A stretch of 64,000 nucleotides of DNA from Bacillus sp. E(2018) (GCF_005503015.1 NZ_SCOL01000001.1:1860001-1924000), one strand, 5' to 3'; positions 16,177-24,733 are shown, numbered from the stretch's first letter. Made by a program: numbers and translations. The notes: generated by a model from the sequence alone, not told the origin.

Positions 16177-17619
16177 ATGCAAACTTTTGATACAGTTATT
16201 ATTCTTTTGTATTTTGCCGTATTGATTGGAGCAGGGATCATTGGCTCTACTAAAGCGAAGACTTCTGAAGATTTCACATTAGCAGGACGCAACCTTGGTA
16301 TGTTTATGTATCTTGGTTGTTTGTCTGCCGTCATCTTAGGCGGTGCAGCTACGATCGGAACGACAAAGCTAGGTTATCAATTCGGAATTTCCGGTATTTG
16401 GTTTGTATCTATGATTGGTTTAGGCATTATTCTTTTAGGTACTATATTTATTAAAAAGATTGATTCACTAAAAGTCACAACGATTAGTGAATTATTAGGA
16501 AAACGGTACAAATCCGAAACACGTCTGTTAAGTGCCATAGTGGCTTCTATATATACTTTGATGATCGCAGTTACCCAAGTGATCGGGATGGGGACGATTA
16601 TTAATGTGCTCTTAGGCTGGAGCTTAACGACTTCTATGTTAGTAGGCGGAGGTATCGTTCTCTTCTACACAATCCTTGGTGGAATGTGGAGTGTTACAGT
16701 CACGGATATTATTCAATTCATCGTAATGACGGTTGGTATCTTCTTCATTATGGTTCCTATGAGTCTTTCAGAGGTAGATGGTATAGGAAATCTATTAACA
16801 AAACTTCCTGAATCTCACTTAGATTTCACAGGGATCGGTTATCAGCAGATCTTCCAATACTTTTTGTTGTTTGCGCTCGGTATGGTTGTATCACAAGACA
16901 TCTGGCAACGTGTCTTCACAGCAAAATCTAGTAAGATAGCTAGAAATGGATCGATTTTTGCAGGAGTTTATAGTTTTGCATACGCGATTGCTGGAAGCAT
17001 TATCGGAATGTGTGCATTCATAGTGCTACCTGCCTTGGATAATCCACAGAACACGTTTGCAGAGATGGCACTTACCATTTTACCTACAGGAATATTAGGT
17101 CTTGTACTTGCAAGTGTGTGTTCAGCACTTATGTCAACGGCATCAGGTTCGTTACTAGCGTCTTCTACTCTAATTACGAACGACATTTTAAAACAATATT
17201 TCTTGAAATCTCCTACTGACAAACAAATGATTAAAGCATCAAGACTCACAACACTTGTTATCGGCTTAATCGCTATTACTTTTTCCATATGGATTCAAGA
17301 TGTACTCGTTGCTCTTGATGTAGCTTATGCAATTCTATCTGGAGCGATCTTCATCCCGCTCGTTATGACGTTCTTTTGGAAACGAGCGACTCCTAATTCA
17401 GGATTCTATGCCATTTTAATTTCTACAGTAGTTGTACTTGCAGGGTTATTTATCGAAGGACTTACAGCAACAAATCCTATTCTTTATGGAATGTCTGCTG
17501 GATTGGTTAGTATAATAGGAATTTCCTTATTCACTGCACCAATCTCAACTGAATTTGATACACCATTTGATGAAGATGTAGCAATTGATGATGTAGAAGA
17601 AGGAAGAAAACAAGCTTAA
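16177..17619 (+). CDS. Sodium:solute symporter (SSS family)
   Basis: A 480-residue membrane protein with about thirteen hydrophobic helices typical of the sodium/solute symporter family (PutP/PanF fold). The N-terminus has AKTSEDFTLAGRNLG, a standard SSS signature after the first helix, and the core helices include GGMWSVTVTDIIQFIVM and SALMSTASGSLLASSTLI. The C-terminal tail is acidic. The ATG follows AAGGAGG. It is the second gene of the sigma-54 unit, so it probably imports the amine or amino acid that the aminotransferase uses; that assignment is inference. Confidence 0.9.
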   Translation: MQTFDTVIILLYFAVLIGAGIIGSTKAKTSEDFTLAGRNLGMFMYLGCLSAVILGGAATIGTTKLGYQFGISGIWFVSMIGLGIILLGTIFIKKIDSLKVTTISELLGKRYKSETRLLSAIVASIYTLMIAVTQVIGMGTIINVLLGWSLTTSMLVGGGIVLFYTILGGMWSVTVTDIIQFIVMTVGIFFIMVPMSLSEVDGIGNLLTKLPESHLDFTGIGYQQIFQYFLLFALGMVVSQDIWQRVFTAKSSKIARNGSIFAGVYSFAYAIAGSIIGMCAFIVLPALDNPQNTFAEMALTILPTGILGLVLASVCSALMSTASGSLLASSTLITNDILKQYFLKSPTDKQMIKASRLTTLVIGLIAITFSIWIQDVLVALDVAYAILSGAIFIPLVMTFFWKRATPNSGFYAILISTVVVLAGLFIEGLTATNPILYGMSAGLVSIIGISLFTAPISTEFDTPFDEDVAIDDVEEGRKQA

Positions 17620-17624
17620 ATATA

Positions 17625-17656
17625 GAAAAGCCTCTCCCTCGGGAAAGGCTTTTCTC
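17625..17656 (+). terminator. Terminator of the symporter unit
   Basis: GAAAAGCCT (17625-17633) pairs with AGGCTTTTC (17646-17654), enclosing a loop that can form an extra CCC/GGG pairing. The T-rich arm works on either strand. Confidence 0.75.
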
Positions 17657-17675
17657 ATTATTATTCAATAGCCTC

Positions 17676-17957
17676 TCATTTTCCACCGACTCCAAACGAT
17701 AATAACAGCAGACCGAATATAGAGATCAAAGCCATGAACAAGATAAAAAACAACCCAAAAAACTTAGCTTTTCCAGCTTCTTTCTTCACAATTGCTATAA
17801 CGCTAAAGATGACACCGATAAAATACAACATGATTCCACTAAAAAGAAAGATAGCAACTTGTTGAGCTACATCATCTCGAACGATGAACGGCCAGCCAGC
17901 AAGTAGAATTCCCGCTATACAAAACCATAATGATAAACGACCAAAACGCAGATTCAA
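17676..17957 (-). CDS. Small membrane protein, three predicted helices
   Basis: A 93-residue hydrophobic protein with helices near 8-25, 35-57 and 67-89 and a Gly-rich end (FGVGGK). The likely start is TTG at 17957 with only a distant AGGAG, so the start is uncertain. It converges on the symporter and shares the intergenic terminator. No family recognised. Confidence 0.5.
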   Translation of the reverse strand: MNLRFGRLSLWFCIAGILLAGWPFIVRDDVAQQVAIFLFSGIMLYFIGVIFSVIAIVKKEAGKAKFFGLFFILFMALISIFGLLLLSFGVGGK

Positions 17958-18041
17958 TGTATGGACACACTCCTGTTTAAATTCTTCAAAAGAAGTTCAA
18001 TATCCATTGTTGCCATTTTCCCTTCAAAAATCAACTATCTA

Positions 18042-18362
18042 CTAAATAAAATAATCTTTGTAATAAATTAATATGGAGATGAAAGAAACGAGGGTATAAA
18101 TAACAGCCGTATAATAAGGATAACTCGGTTTGAACGTTGCTTTTTCTTCTTCAATCTTGATTCCTGTCATAGCTTGCGCCTGCATGCGAACCATGTTTGA
18201 TGAAAGTCCACCTTTTGAAGTGAAAAATCGAATCGTGAGAGCAAAAATCAAACCAACAAATAATGAAGTATCAATAAACGTCACTCCTAATAGATTTGCA
18301 ACCACATAGTTAATAACAAACAATAAGAAAACGGTAACGATACAACTAATAAAATGTTTCAT
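18042..18362 (-). CDS. Membrane protein of unknown function
   Basis: A 106-residue protein with hydrophobic segments at about 4-25, 30-48 and 83-101, and a soluble stretch (GGLSSNMVRMQAQAMTGIKIEEEKATF) between the second and third. The ATG at 18362 is preceded by GAGGAGGAGATATC, a strong site. It is isolated between the 93-residue membrane gene and comK, all on the minus strand. I do not recognise the family. Confidence 0.65.
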   Translation of the reverse strand: MKHFISCIVTVFLLFVINYVVANLLGVTFIDTSLFVGLIFALTIRFFTSKGGLSSNMVRMQAQAMTGIKIEEEKATFKPSYPYYTAVIYTLVSFISILIYYKDYFI

Positions 18363-18435
18363 GATATCTCCTCCTCAAAATCTTTTACGAATAATAAGGA
18401 AAAAAGTTACAAATTCGTGTGGGACATTGAACCAA

Positions 18436-18472
18436 TCAAAACACGCCCGTACAAGTTTGCATCGGGCGTGTT
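18436..18472 (-). terminator. Terminator of comK
   Basis: AACACGCCCG (minus strand, 18463-18472) pairs with CGGGCGTGTT (18440-18449), followed on the minus strand by TTGATT. It lies 22 bp after the comK stop. Confidence 0.75.
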
Positions 18473-18494
18473 CGTATCTATTATTCTACTTTAT

Positions 18495-18989
18495 TCAATA
18501 TCTCATCATTCGTTCATTTACTCGTTCGCTAAGGATATATCTGTATTGTGCAGTTCGGAACAATTTCGCCTCTAATGCATATTTAGATTGGGGTAAAATT
18601 AAATTAGCGGTATTTTTAAAGTGGACACTGCACGTGTCAGAATCTATGGAATCTATTCGTTGAACATGCGATTGGGATAACCAGATGCACGTTTCATTCT
18701 TAGGAGATTCTACAGGAAAAAAGAAAATGCCTAGTTCGAGGTTGATCATGATCGGGGATAAACTCACATAGCCCATAGACCGACGAACTGCTTCACGCCT
18801 GCCTTCATAGCTAGATCCAAAAAACAAACAGCTCTCGTTAATAATTTTTATGGGGCTGAGTGAAACTCTTTCGTTTTTTTCGCTTTCTAAAATTTCGGTT
18901 TGAACCTCTCCATATTCGTTATAAAACGGTAAGAGTGCCATTGTGCTCGTGTTAATTTCGTAGGATCGAAGAAGTAATGTTTTTTCCAT
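18495..18989 (-). CDS. comK: ComK-family competence regulator, short form
   Basis: ComK is the transcription factor that turns on DNA-uptake competence genes in Bacillus. The 164-residue product aligns with B. subtilis ComK through LRSYEINTSTMALLPFYNE at the start, SCLFFGSSYEGRREA around 54-68, SPIMINLELGIFFFP, the CIWLSQSHV stretch and AKLFRTAQYR. It ends in VNERMMRY, about 28 residues earlier than the 192-residue B. subtilis protein, so the C-terminal tail is lost. Bacilli often carry a second shorter ComK, and this could be it. The ATG follows AAAGGGAGG. The region upstream is AT-rich but I found no clean AAAA-N5-TTTT ComK box. Confidence 0.88.
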   Translation of the reverse strand: MEKTLLLRSYEINTSTMALLPFYNEYGEVQTEILESEKNERVSLSPIKIINESCLFFGSSYEGRREAVRRSMGYVSLSPIMINLELGIFFFPVESPKNETCIWLSQSHVQRIDSIDSDTCSVHFKNTANLILPQSKYALEAKLFRTAQYRYILSERVNERMMRY

Positions 18990-19120
18990 TTATACATCCT
19001 CCCTTTATATTGTTAAATGACCCATAACTCCTCCCCTTAGAAAAATAGAAAGTAAAATACTCCCAATAGGTAAATTATACTAATTGTTTTGACAAGAATC
19101 TATATAATTTTACAAAAATT

Positions 19121-19144
19121 TTAACTATTTAAATAAATAGTTAA
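19121..19144. repeat. 24-bp perfect palindrome between comK and cphB
   Basis: TTAACTATTTA (19121-19131) is followed by AA and then its exact reverse complement TAAATAGTTAA (19134-19144). It lies 132 bp upstream of comK and 117 bp upstream of cphB in the divergent spacer. A dimeric repressor operator is the simplest reading; which gene it serves is not clear. Confidence 0.6.
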
Positions 19145-19190
19145 ATAATTCCTCAAATAGGTTTGAATGCTAGCGGATCGTGGAATACAT

Positions 19191-19226
19191 AACAGGGCGA
19201 AATGGACGATTATTTCGACCTGTTTT
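19191..19226 (+). terminator. Terminator-like hairpin upstream of cphB
   Basis: AACAGGGCGAAAT (19191-19203) pairs with ATTTCGACCTGTT (19212-19224) with one mismatch and is followed by a T-run. No plus-strand gene precedes it, so it either ends a short leader and acts as an attenuator of cphBA, or catches transcription from the comK side. Confidence 0.55.
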
Positions 19227-19260
19227 TCCTACTACTTAATGAATAAGAGGCTGATGAAAG

Positions 19261-20055
19261 ATGGCAAAAGGTGATCTGCTGATCATTGGTGGCAATGAGG
19301 ACAAGAGCGAAAAGAAAATAATCTTATCTAGATTCTCTGCACTATGTAAAAATCGTCAAGGTCCAATAGGAATCCTGACAACAGCATCCGGCTATCCGGA
19401 AGAAGTAGGCAGTGAATATTATCAACTGTTTCAAACATTACATGGTACTAAGCCACTGCTTTTCCATTTAGATTCCCGCGAAAAAGCGGAAGACCCTGAT
19501 TTACCTGAACAGCTTTCTTCTCTGTCTGGTCTTTTCATGACAGGAGGCGACCAACTAAGACTGACAAGTATTTTAGGTGGAACATCCTTTTATAAACACC
19601 TTTTTCGAGAATGGCAAGACGGTTTGATCATCGGTGGAACGAGTGCTGGTGCTGCTGTTATGAGCAGATTAATGATTATCTCATCAAAACTGTTTGAAAA
19701 AGAAGATGTTTCTATACTTGAGTTAGGTTCAGGCTTTGGATTTTTAGAAGACGTAATTATTGATCAGCACTTTTCTCAGCGTGACCGGTTTAGTCGTCTC
19801 ATGCGTGCTATCGCGTTAAATCCTCAGATCATTGGCATCGGTATCGATGAAAACACCGCTATCTGGGTTCATAACGACGGTAAGCAATTTGAGGTAATCG
19901 GTGAATACAACGTGAGCATATTTGATGGCAAAACATCAACTTATGTAGATATTGCTGAGAATAAAGGAAATATGACGATTTCCGATATCCGTTTCCATAC
20001 ACTTGGAGCGGGTGCTGTTTTTGACTTATACAAACGAGAATTAATCATCACTTAA
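19261..20055 (+). CDS. cphB: Cyanophycinase
   Basis: CphB hydrolyses cyanophycin, the multi-L-arginyl-poly-aspartate storage polymer, to beta-Asp-Arg dipeptides. It is a serine peptidase of family S51. The 264-residue protein has the nucleophile Ser128 in GGTSAGAAV, MTGGDQLRL near 93-101, and IDQHFSQRDRFSRL around 167-180, which carries family-conserved residues. The ATG follows AAGAGG at a ten-base spacing. It is 15 bp before cphA and clearly in an operon with it, so the cell can make and mobilise a nitrogen/carbon reserve. Length is normal for intracellular cyanophycinases. Confidence 0.95.
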   Translation: MAKGDLLIIGGNEDKSEKKIILSRFSALCKNRQGPIGILTTASGYPEEVGSEYYQLFQTLHGTKPLLFHLDSREKAEDPDLPEQLSSLSGLFMTGGDQLRLTSILGGTSFYKHLFREWQDGLIIGGTSAGAAVMSRLMIISSKLFEKEDVSILELGSGFGFLEDVIIDQHFSQRDRFSRLMRAIALNPQIIGIGIDENTAIWVHNDGKQFEVIGEYNVSIFDGKTSTYVDIAENKGNMTISDIRFHTLGAGAVFDLYKRELIIT

Positions 20056-20070
20056 GGAGAGAACGTCTTA

Positions 20071-22698
20071 ATGAAAATCAACCGCGTGAATTACTTAACG
20101 GGACCAAACCTTTACAGCTTTAAACCTACTATATGGATTGAGCTTGATATAGAAGAATTTGAGGAAAAACCCTCCAACACTTTACCAGGTTTTGTAGATA
20201 CATTATTAACAGTCATCCCTTCCCTTCACACACATACTTGTTCAAGGGGTTATGCAGGCGGATTCGTGGAACGCCTTCATGAAGGAACGTGGATCGGACA
20301 TATCTTAGAGCATATCGCACTTGAAATCCAACATCTTGCCGGTATCTCAGTTAAACGTGGGAAAACGATTACAAGTGAACGAAAAGGGATTTACTTTGTA
20401 ACGTATGATTATGCAGAACCAAAATCAGGATTCTATGCATTCGAAGCAGCTCTTGAAATTGTAACCGCTATCTTAGAAGGAAAACAAATTAGTGCTGACT
20501 CTTACATCACCCATACCTCTGACCTGTACCATCTACATAAACTAGGTCCGAGTACGGAAGCAATTTATGAAGCTGCACGAAAGCGAAAGATTCCAGTAGA
20601 ACGTATCGGAGAAAACAGCTACTTAAGAATTGGAACGGGTAAAAAGCAAAAATCCGTCCAGGCGACCATCTCTTCCCAAACATCTTATTTAGCAGTAGAA
20701 AATTCTTGTGATAAAGATATGACCAAAACATTAGTAAGAGGTGCTGGCCTCCCAGTTCCTAAAGGTGATGTAGTTTCCAATGAATATGAGTTGCTGCAAT
20801 CTGCTGAGAAAATTGATTATCCGCTTGTCATTAAACCGCTTAATGGCAGACAGGGCCAGAACATCATAACAAATATTCAAAATGATACAGACTTAATTGC
20901 TGCTTTCCGCTGTGTGTTCAGCGAAGGTACTTCATATATTCTAGAGCGATATTATGCAGGCAACGATTACCGTTTTTTCGTTGTAAATAACGAGTTAGTT
21001 GCAGCAAGTCTTCGTCTCCCGCCATTCGTAATCGGTGATGGCTACCAGACGATAGCTGAACTTATTGATGAAGAAAACTTAAATCCATTGCGCGGTGATG
21101 GTCATGAAAAAGCGATGAGCAAGATTCCTTTAGATGAACGTACGGTCGTTCATCTTGAGAAGAGTGGTTACTCTCTTCAATCTGTATTAAACAAAGGAGA
21201 ATCTATAGAAGTTTTAGGAAACGCGAACCTGTCTACAGGAGGTTCGGCAATCGATGTGACAGAAGACGTTCATCCTGAATATCGCAACATGGCGATTAAA
21301 GCTGCAGCAGCAGTTGGTCTTGATATTGCAGGAATTGATATTTTGTCACCAGATGTCACGGTTCCCTTTGTTGAAGGTGAAGCTGCCATTCTTGAAGTGA
21401 ATGCAGCTCCTGGCATCCGCATGCATCTCCATCCATCACAAGGAAAAAGCAGAGATGCGGGAGGAGCCATCGTCGACTATCTGTTTGCTTCTCGTGAGGA
21501 AGCTGCGGTACCTGTTGTTGCAGTAACAGGTACAAACGGCAAAACAACGACCACCCGACTTGTTTCGCATCTTTTACAGAAGGAAAACACAACGGTTGGA
21601 TATACGTGTTCAGATGGTGTTTGGGTTGGAGATCAGCAATTGGACGCTGGAGATTGCAGCGGACCAAGAAGTGCGCGTAAAGTTCTGGCTCATCCTTCTG
21701 TAGATATCGCGGTGCTCGAGACGGCTCGCGGTGGAATGTTGCGCGAAGGCCTTGCATTTCGCTATTGTGACGTTGGAATCGTAACCAACGTAAGTGAAGA
21801 TCATCTTGGGTTGAATGGCGTAGAAACATTAGAAGATTTGAAAAAACTGAAGCAAACAGTTGCTGAAGTTGTTCTTCCTGAAGGTACATGTGTATTGAAC
21901 GCTGACGATTCACGATGTGTAGATATGGCGAATCATACAAATGGCGAAGTAATTTTCTTCTCTTTATCGGTAATGAATCCAGTTATTCAAGATCAGTTAA
22001 ATCAAGGACTTAAAGTTTGGTATCTAGAAGATGACTGGGTTGTATTTAACGAGAACGGCAAAGCAGAAAGGTTCCTTCCTGTAACACACATTCCGATTAC
22101 GATTAATGGCGCTGCCCGACACAACATCGCGAATGTCCTTGGCGCTCTCGCAGCTGCTCATTCTTTAGGAAGACCTTTGTCTGAATTAAGAAGCAAAGTG
22201 ATCACTTTTCTTTCATCGGAAAATCAAAACAGAGGACGCTTTAATGTATTAAACATTCATGATCGTACAATTGTAGTAGATTATGCGCATAACCCTGCTG
22301 GTTTGAAGGCACTCTTTGAAACGGTAGATCACCTGAAAAGTGGCCGAGTGATAACAGTTGGTTCAGCAGCTGGTGACAGACAAGATAAAACGATTCAAGA
22401 GATGGGCCGAATCTTTGGATCTCACTCTGATATTTTTATCATCAAAGAAGATGTGAACCTAAGAGGCCGGATTCCTGGAGAAACGGTTCATCACCTGTAT
22501 ATGGGTGTAAAAGAAGCTGAAGGTATTACATCCGTTTCCGTATATCCTAAGGAAGCTGAAGCATTGATACAGGCTTGGGAATGCTCAGAACCTGGTGATA
22601 CACTCGTCTTCCTTTATGACGAATACACTTCTATTCAAGGTATCCTGCAGAAAATTAAAAATTCAAAAGCTGTAGGCATACTGCAAAAAGCAGAATAA
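20071..22698 (+). CDS. cphA: Cyanophycin synthetase
   Basis: CphA builds cyanophycin from aspartate and arginine using ATP, without a ribosome. The 875-residue protein has the three standard parts: an N-terminal domain (about 1-160), an ATP-grasp domain (about 215-475; VIKPLNGRQGQNI, VEGEAAILEVNAAPGIRMHL) that adds Arg, and a Mur-ligase-like domain (about 485-875; P-loop GTNGKTTTTR, VDYAHNPAG) that adds Asp. The ATG follows AAGGAGAGAACG. It is complete and of family-typical length, and a terminator follows directly, so the locus is just cphB-cphA. Confidence 0.97.
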   Translation: MKINRVNYLTGPNLYSFKPTIWIELDIEEFEEKPSNTLPGFVDTLLTVIPSLHTHTCSRGYAGGFVERLHEGTWIGHILEHIALEIQHLAGISVKRGKTITSERKGIYFVTYDYAEPKSGFYAFEAALEIVTAILEGKQISADSYITHTSDLYHLHKLGPSTEAIYEAARKRKIPVERIGENSYLRIGTGKKQKSVQATISSQTSYLAVENSCDKDMTKTLVRGAGLPVPKGDVVSNEYELLQSAEKIDYPLVIKPLNGRQGQNIITNIQNDTDLIAAFRCVFSEGTSYILERYYAGNDYRFFVVNNELVAASLRLPPFVIGDGYQTIAELIDEENLNPLRGDGHEKAMSKIPLDERTVVHLEKSGYSLQSVLNKGESIEVLGNANLSTGGSAIDVTEDVHPEYRNMAIKAAAAVGLDIAGIDILSPDVTVPFVEGEAAILEVNAAPGIRMHLHPSQGKSRDAGGAIVDYLFASREEAAVPVVAVTGTNGKTTTTRLVSHLLQKENTTVGYTCSDGVWVGDQQLDAGDCSGPRSARKVLAHPSVDIAVLETARGGMLREGLAFRYCDVGIVTNVSEDHLGLNGVETLEDLKKLKQTVAEVVLPEGTCVLNADDSRCVDMANHTNGEVIFFSLSVMNPVIQDQLNQGLKVWYLEDDWVVFNENGKAERFLPVTHIPITINGAARHNIANVLGALAAAHSLGRPLSELRSKVITFLSSENQNRGRFNVLNIHDRTIVVDYAHNPAGLKALFETVDHLKSGRVITVGSAAGDRQDKTIQEMGRIFGSHSDIFIIKEDVNLRGRIPGETVHHLYMGVKEAEGITSVSVYPKEAEALIQAWECSEPGDTLVFLYDEYTSIQGILQKIKNSKAVGILQKAE

Positions 22699-22700
22699 GA

Positions 22701-22730
22701 AAAGCAGTTCCCTTTTGGGAGCTGCTTTTT
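22701..22730 (+). terminator. Terminator of cphBA
   Basis: AAAGCAGTTCCC (22701-22712) pairs with GGGAGCTGCTTT (22717-22728; one G-U pair) across a 4-nt loop, followed by more T. Confidence 0.85.
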
Positions 22731-22735
22731 ACCTT

Positions 22736-23140
22736 TTATGTCTTAAGTGTTTTAACAACAATTGCCTGTGAAGCACTCTTAATCAGACACCCTTCCAAAT
22801 CACCTTCACTTAATAACCCTAATAGGATGGCAGACTTTACTTTTTCTTCATCCGGTTTTGGTACTTGAAGAATGAGGTCTGTCATATTTAACTCAGTAAG
22901 TCGATTCACTGTCTTTTCTTCATGAAGCTTTTCAGATTTTCGGATCTGGCGCTGCAGTTTGTAGTTGTTTACCGTCACTTCGCCTTTCTCGTTTTGACCG
23001 ACTAGGTGATCAAAATAAATATGAAAGACTTTTTTTAGTTCGTCTAATTCTTTCTCTAGCTCTTTTTTCTTCTCATTAAGCTTGTTGTATTTTATGATCA
23101 AGTCTTCTGAAATGGTGTAATTCGTATTTTGTGTAGCCAA
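22736..23140 (-). CDS. Coiled-coil protein of unknown function
   Basis: A 134-residue soluble protein. Residues 15-45 (KLNEKKKELEKELDELKKV) are predicted coiled coil, followed by a mixed region and a C-terminal segment ending in VVKTLKT. It starts with TTG, eight bases after GGGAGG. It has no catalytic motif and no recognisable family. It is convergent with cphA and separated by the shared terminator region. Confidence 0.65.
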   Translation of the reverse strand: MATQNTNYTISEDLIIKYNKLNEKKKELEKELDELKKVFHIYFDHLVGQNEKGEVTVNNYKLQRQIRKSEKLHEEKTVNRLTELNMTDLILQVPKPDEEKVKSAILLGLLSEGDLEGCLIKSASQAIVVKTLKT

Positions 23141-23204
23141 AGCTCGTCCCTCCCATTTACCAATGAATAGTTCATCTTATGGTAGTTTTGAGTGATTTAT
23201 TCCA

Positions 23205-23238
23205 AAATAAAAACCACCTAACTTTAGCAGTCAGGTGG
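23205..23238 (-). terminator. Terminator of the 52-residue basic-protein gene
   Basis: On the minus strand CCACCT (23233-23238) pairs with AGGTGG (23214-23219), extended by weaker pairs, then TTTTTATTTT follows. Confidence 0.75.
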
Positions 23239-23270
23239 CTCATTTCACAGCATTTGGCTGTTCTATTTTG

Positions 23271-23429
23271 TTAATTGTTTTCTGTTCCACTTTCGTTCTC
23301 TGGTTTATTCTTACCTTTACTCACATAAGGCTTTGGACCTTTTTTCTTACTGCTGGATTTCCAACGGTTCCATCCCTTTTTCCCAGTTCCTTGTCCTACG
23401 CCGCTTTTCTTGCCTTTTGCTTTACTCAT
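23271..23429 (-). CDS. Small basic protein, DUF3934-like
   Basis: A 52-residue, very Lys/Gly-rich protein beginning MSKAKGKKSGVGQGTGKKG and continuing WNRWKSSSKKKGPKPY. This matches the small Bacillus DUF3934 family as I remember it. The ATG at 23429 follows GGAGTGATTAGA. It has no membrane segment; the composition suggests nucleic-acid or ribosome contact, but function is unknown. It has its own terminator. Confidence 0.65.
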   Translation of the reverse strand: MSKAKGKKSGVGQGTGKKGWNRWKSSSKKKGPKPYVSKGKNKPENESGTENN

Positions 23430-23541
23430 TCTAATCACTCCATGACCGTTCTTGTGCTTATTTCAAGCAGTAATTTGAATTATACTACATTACCGGCGGT
23501 GGGGGTAGTTCCTTAGGCAGTACTAGGAGTTCTGGATTATA

Positions 23542-23637
23542 AAATTATGTGATGTCGGCCATTTTTTATGTGATAATCCCCATTTTTTATGTGATGAGTG
23601 CAAATTTTTATGTGATTTTCCTAAGAAATTATTTGAT
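23542..23637. repeat. Array of five 21-bp-phased direct repeats
   Basis: The 12-mer TTTTTATGTGAT occurs at 23563, 23584 and 23605, with degenerate copies at 23542 (AAATTATGTGAT) and 23626 (AAATTATTTGAT). Spacing is exactly 21 bp each time, two helical turns. The plus strand is open from 23527 to a TAA near 23703 and would read a heptad like HFLCDNP, but there is no start codon or ribosome binding site. The interval 23430-23764 holds no other gene that I can support. Confidence 0.75.
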
Positions 23638-23764
23638 TCTTTATATTTTGAGCTCCGGTTATTTAGAAAATGCTTTTTTGCAGCACCAGATCATGTATCC
23701 TAACTAAATCTTCCATACACCGGAATATCCCGCAGGACTAGAACTTATCACCTAGACTTCATCA

Positions 23765-24148
23765 TCACTTGACCGCATCCTTCAACTTATAAGCATCTTC
23801 CCTATTCAGCTTCCCGTACTTATGTTCATTTAAGCCCACGATTTCCGCATCCATATCATTATGAAACCAAATTTTATATTCTTCCAATCTCTCAGGCATG
23901 TTCGGATCATACAGATAGAAAAGGGTTAACGTCAAATCTTCTTTTCTTGCTATCTCCACTTTTGCATTTTCCCAATTCACTCTTTCTAATTGTGTACCAA
24001 TTGATTTCACTTGATCCTCATCTGTTATGATTCCATCATCACCCGTTCGCATCTCACTTAGTTGATAATCAACACGGATCAGCTTTTCATTCTCGTTGCA
24101 GCCAGCTAAACTCATCATAAGTAAAAGCACAACCCGCCATCTCATCAT
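23765..24148 (-). CDS. Small lipoprotein
   Basis: A 127-residue exported lipoprotein: a short basic start, a hydrophobic stretch and the lipobox LAGC (Cys at about 17), followed by a soluble domain with no recognised family. The ATG overlaps the stop of the preceding acetyltransferase gene (TGATG), so the two are translationally coupled. The start could be one codon either way. Function unknown. Confidence 0.75.
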   Translation of the reverse strand: MMRWRVVLLLMMSLAGCNENEKLIRVDYQLSEMRTGDDGIITDEDQVKSIGTQLERVNWENAKVEIARKEDLTLTLFYLYDPNMPERLEEYKIWFHNDMDAEIVGLNEHKYGKLNREDAYKLKDAVK

Positions 24149-24714
24149 CAATCAGCAGGATTGATGATAGCCATTTGTTGATGGTCTTCCCACTTTCCAT
24201 TAATCTTCACGTTTTTACGTGCTAGTCCTTCTTTCTCAAAACCAGCTTTTTCTAACACTCGAATAGAACCAATGTTATGCGGCATCACACCCGCTTCTAC
24301 TCGATGAAGTTTAAGTTCATCAAATGCGTATTTTACGATCAAACGTACAGCTTCTGTCATATAGCCTTTTCCATTGTGCTTTTCATCTAAAAAGTAACCG
24401 ACAAAGGCACTTTGAATCGAACCGCGCATCACTGCGAACAGATTGATTGTTCCGATCAAAATCTCTCCATCTTTTGTAAAAATACCAAAATAGTAATCTA
24501 AATCTTGTTTAGCATTCTCTACTAACATCTGAATTCGTTTCTGCTGATTTTCAAGGGAGTAAAAATCATCGCTGCGTTCCATTGCAAACTGACTAAAGAA
24601 TTTTCTGTTCTCTAATTGAAGATTCACCATATCCTCTGCATCCTCAACGGTCAATAATCTTATAAAAATATTGTCACCTATTAATTTCACATTTGTTTCC
24701 ACAATTTGATTCAT
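24148..24714 (-). CDS. GNAT acetyltransferase, RimJ/RimL type
   Basis: A 188-residue GNAT enzyme that would acetylate an amino group using acetyl-CoA. It shows IFIRLLTVEDAEDM near the N-terminus, the acetyl-CoA loop EKHNGKGYMTEAV around 112-124, and NIGSIRVLEKAGFEKEG around 147-163, the arrangement of ribosomal-protein-Ser/Ala acetyltransferase relatives. The ATG at 24714 (GGAGAG eight bases upstream) is preferred over the preceding TTG. It overlaps the lipoprotein gene and follows the DUF1835 gene by 19 bp, forming a three-gene unit. Confidence 0.88.
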   Translation of the reverse strand: MNQIVETNVKLIGDNIFIRLLTVEDAEDMVNLQLENRKFFSQFAMERSDDFYSLENQQKRIQMLVENAKQDLDYYFGIFTKDGEILIGTINLFAVMRGSIQSAFVGYFLDEKHNGKGYMTEAVRLIVKYAFDELKLHRVEAGVMPHNIGSIRVLEKAGFEKEGLARKNVKINGKWEDHQQMAIINPAD

Positions 24715-24733
24715 CAATTATTCTCTCCGTTTC

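Noticed and set aside
21356..21940. 194-residue minus-strand frame inside cphA
   Set aside because: It is antisense to the Mur-ligase part of cphA, has no start signals and a biased composition typical of a shadow frame.
23527..23703. Protein made of HFLCDNP-like heptads across the repeat array
   Set aside because: There is no ATG, GTG or TTG with a ribosome binding site in frame, and the frame is open only because of the 21-bp unit. It is treated as a DNA repeat.
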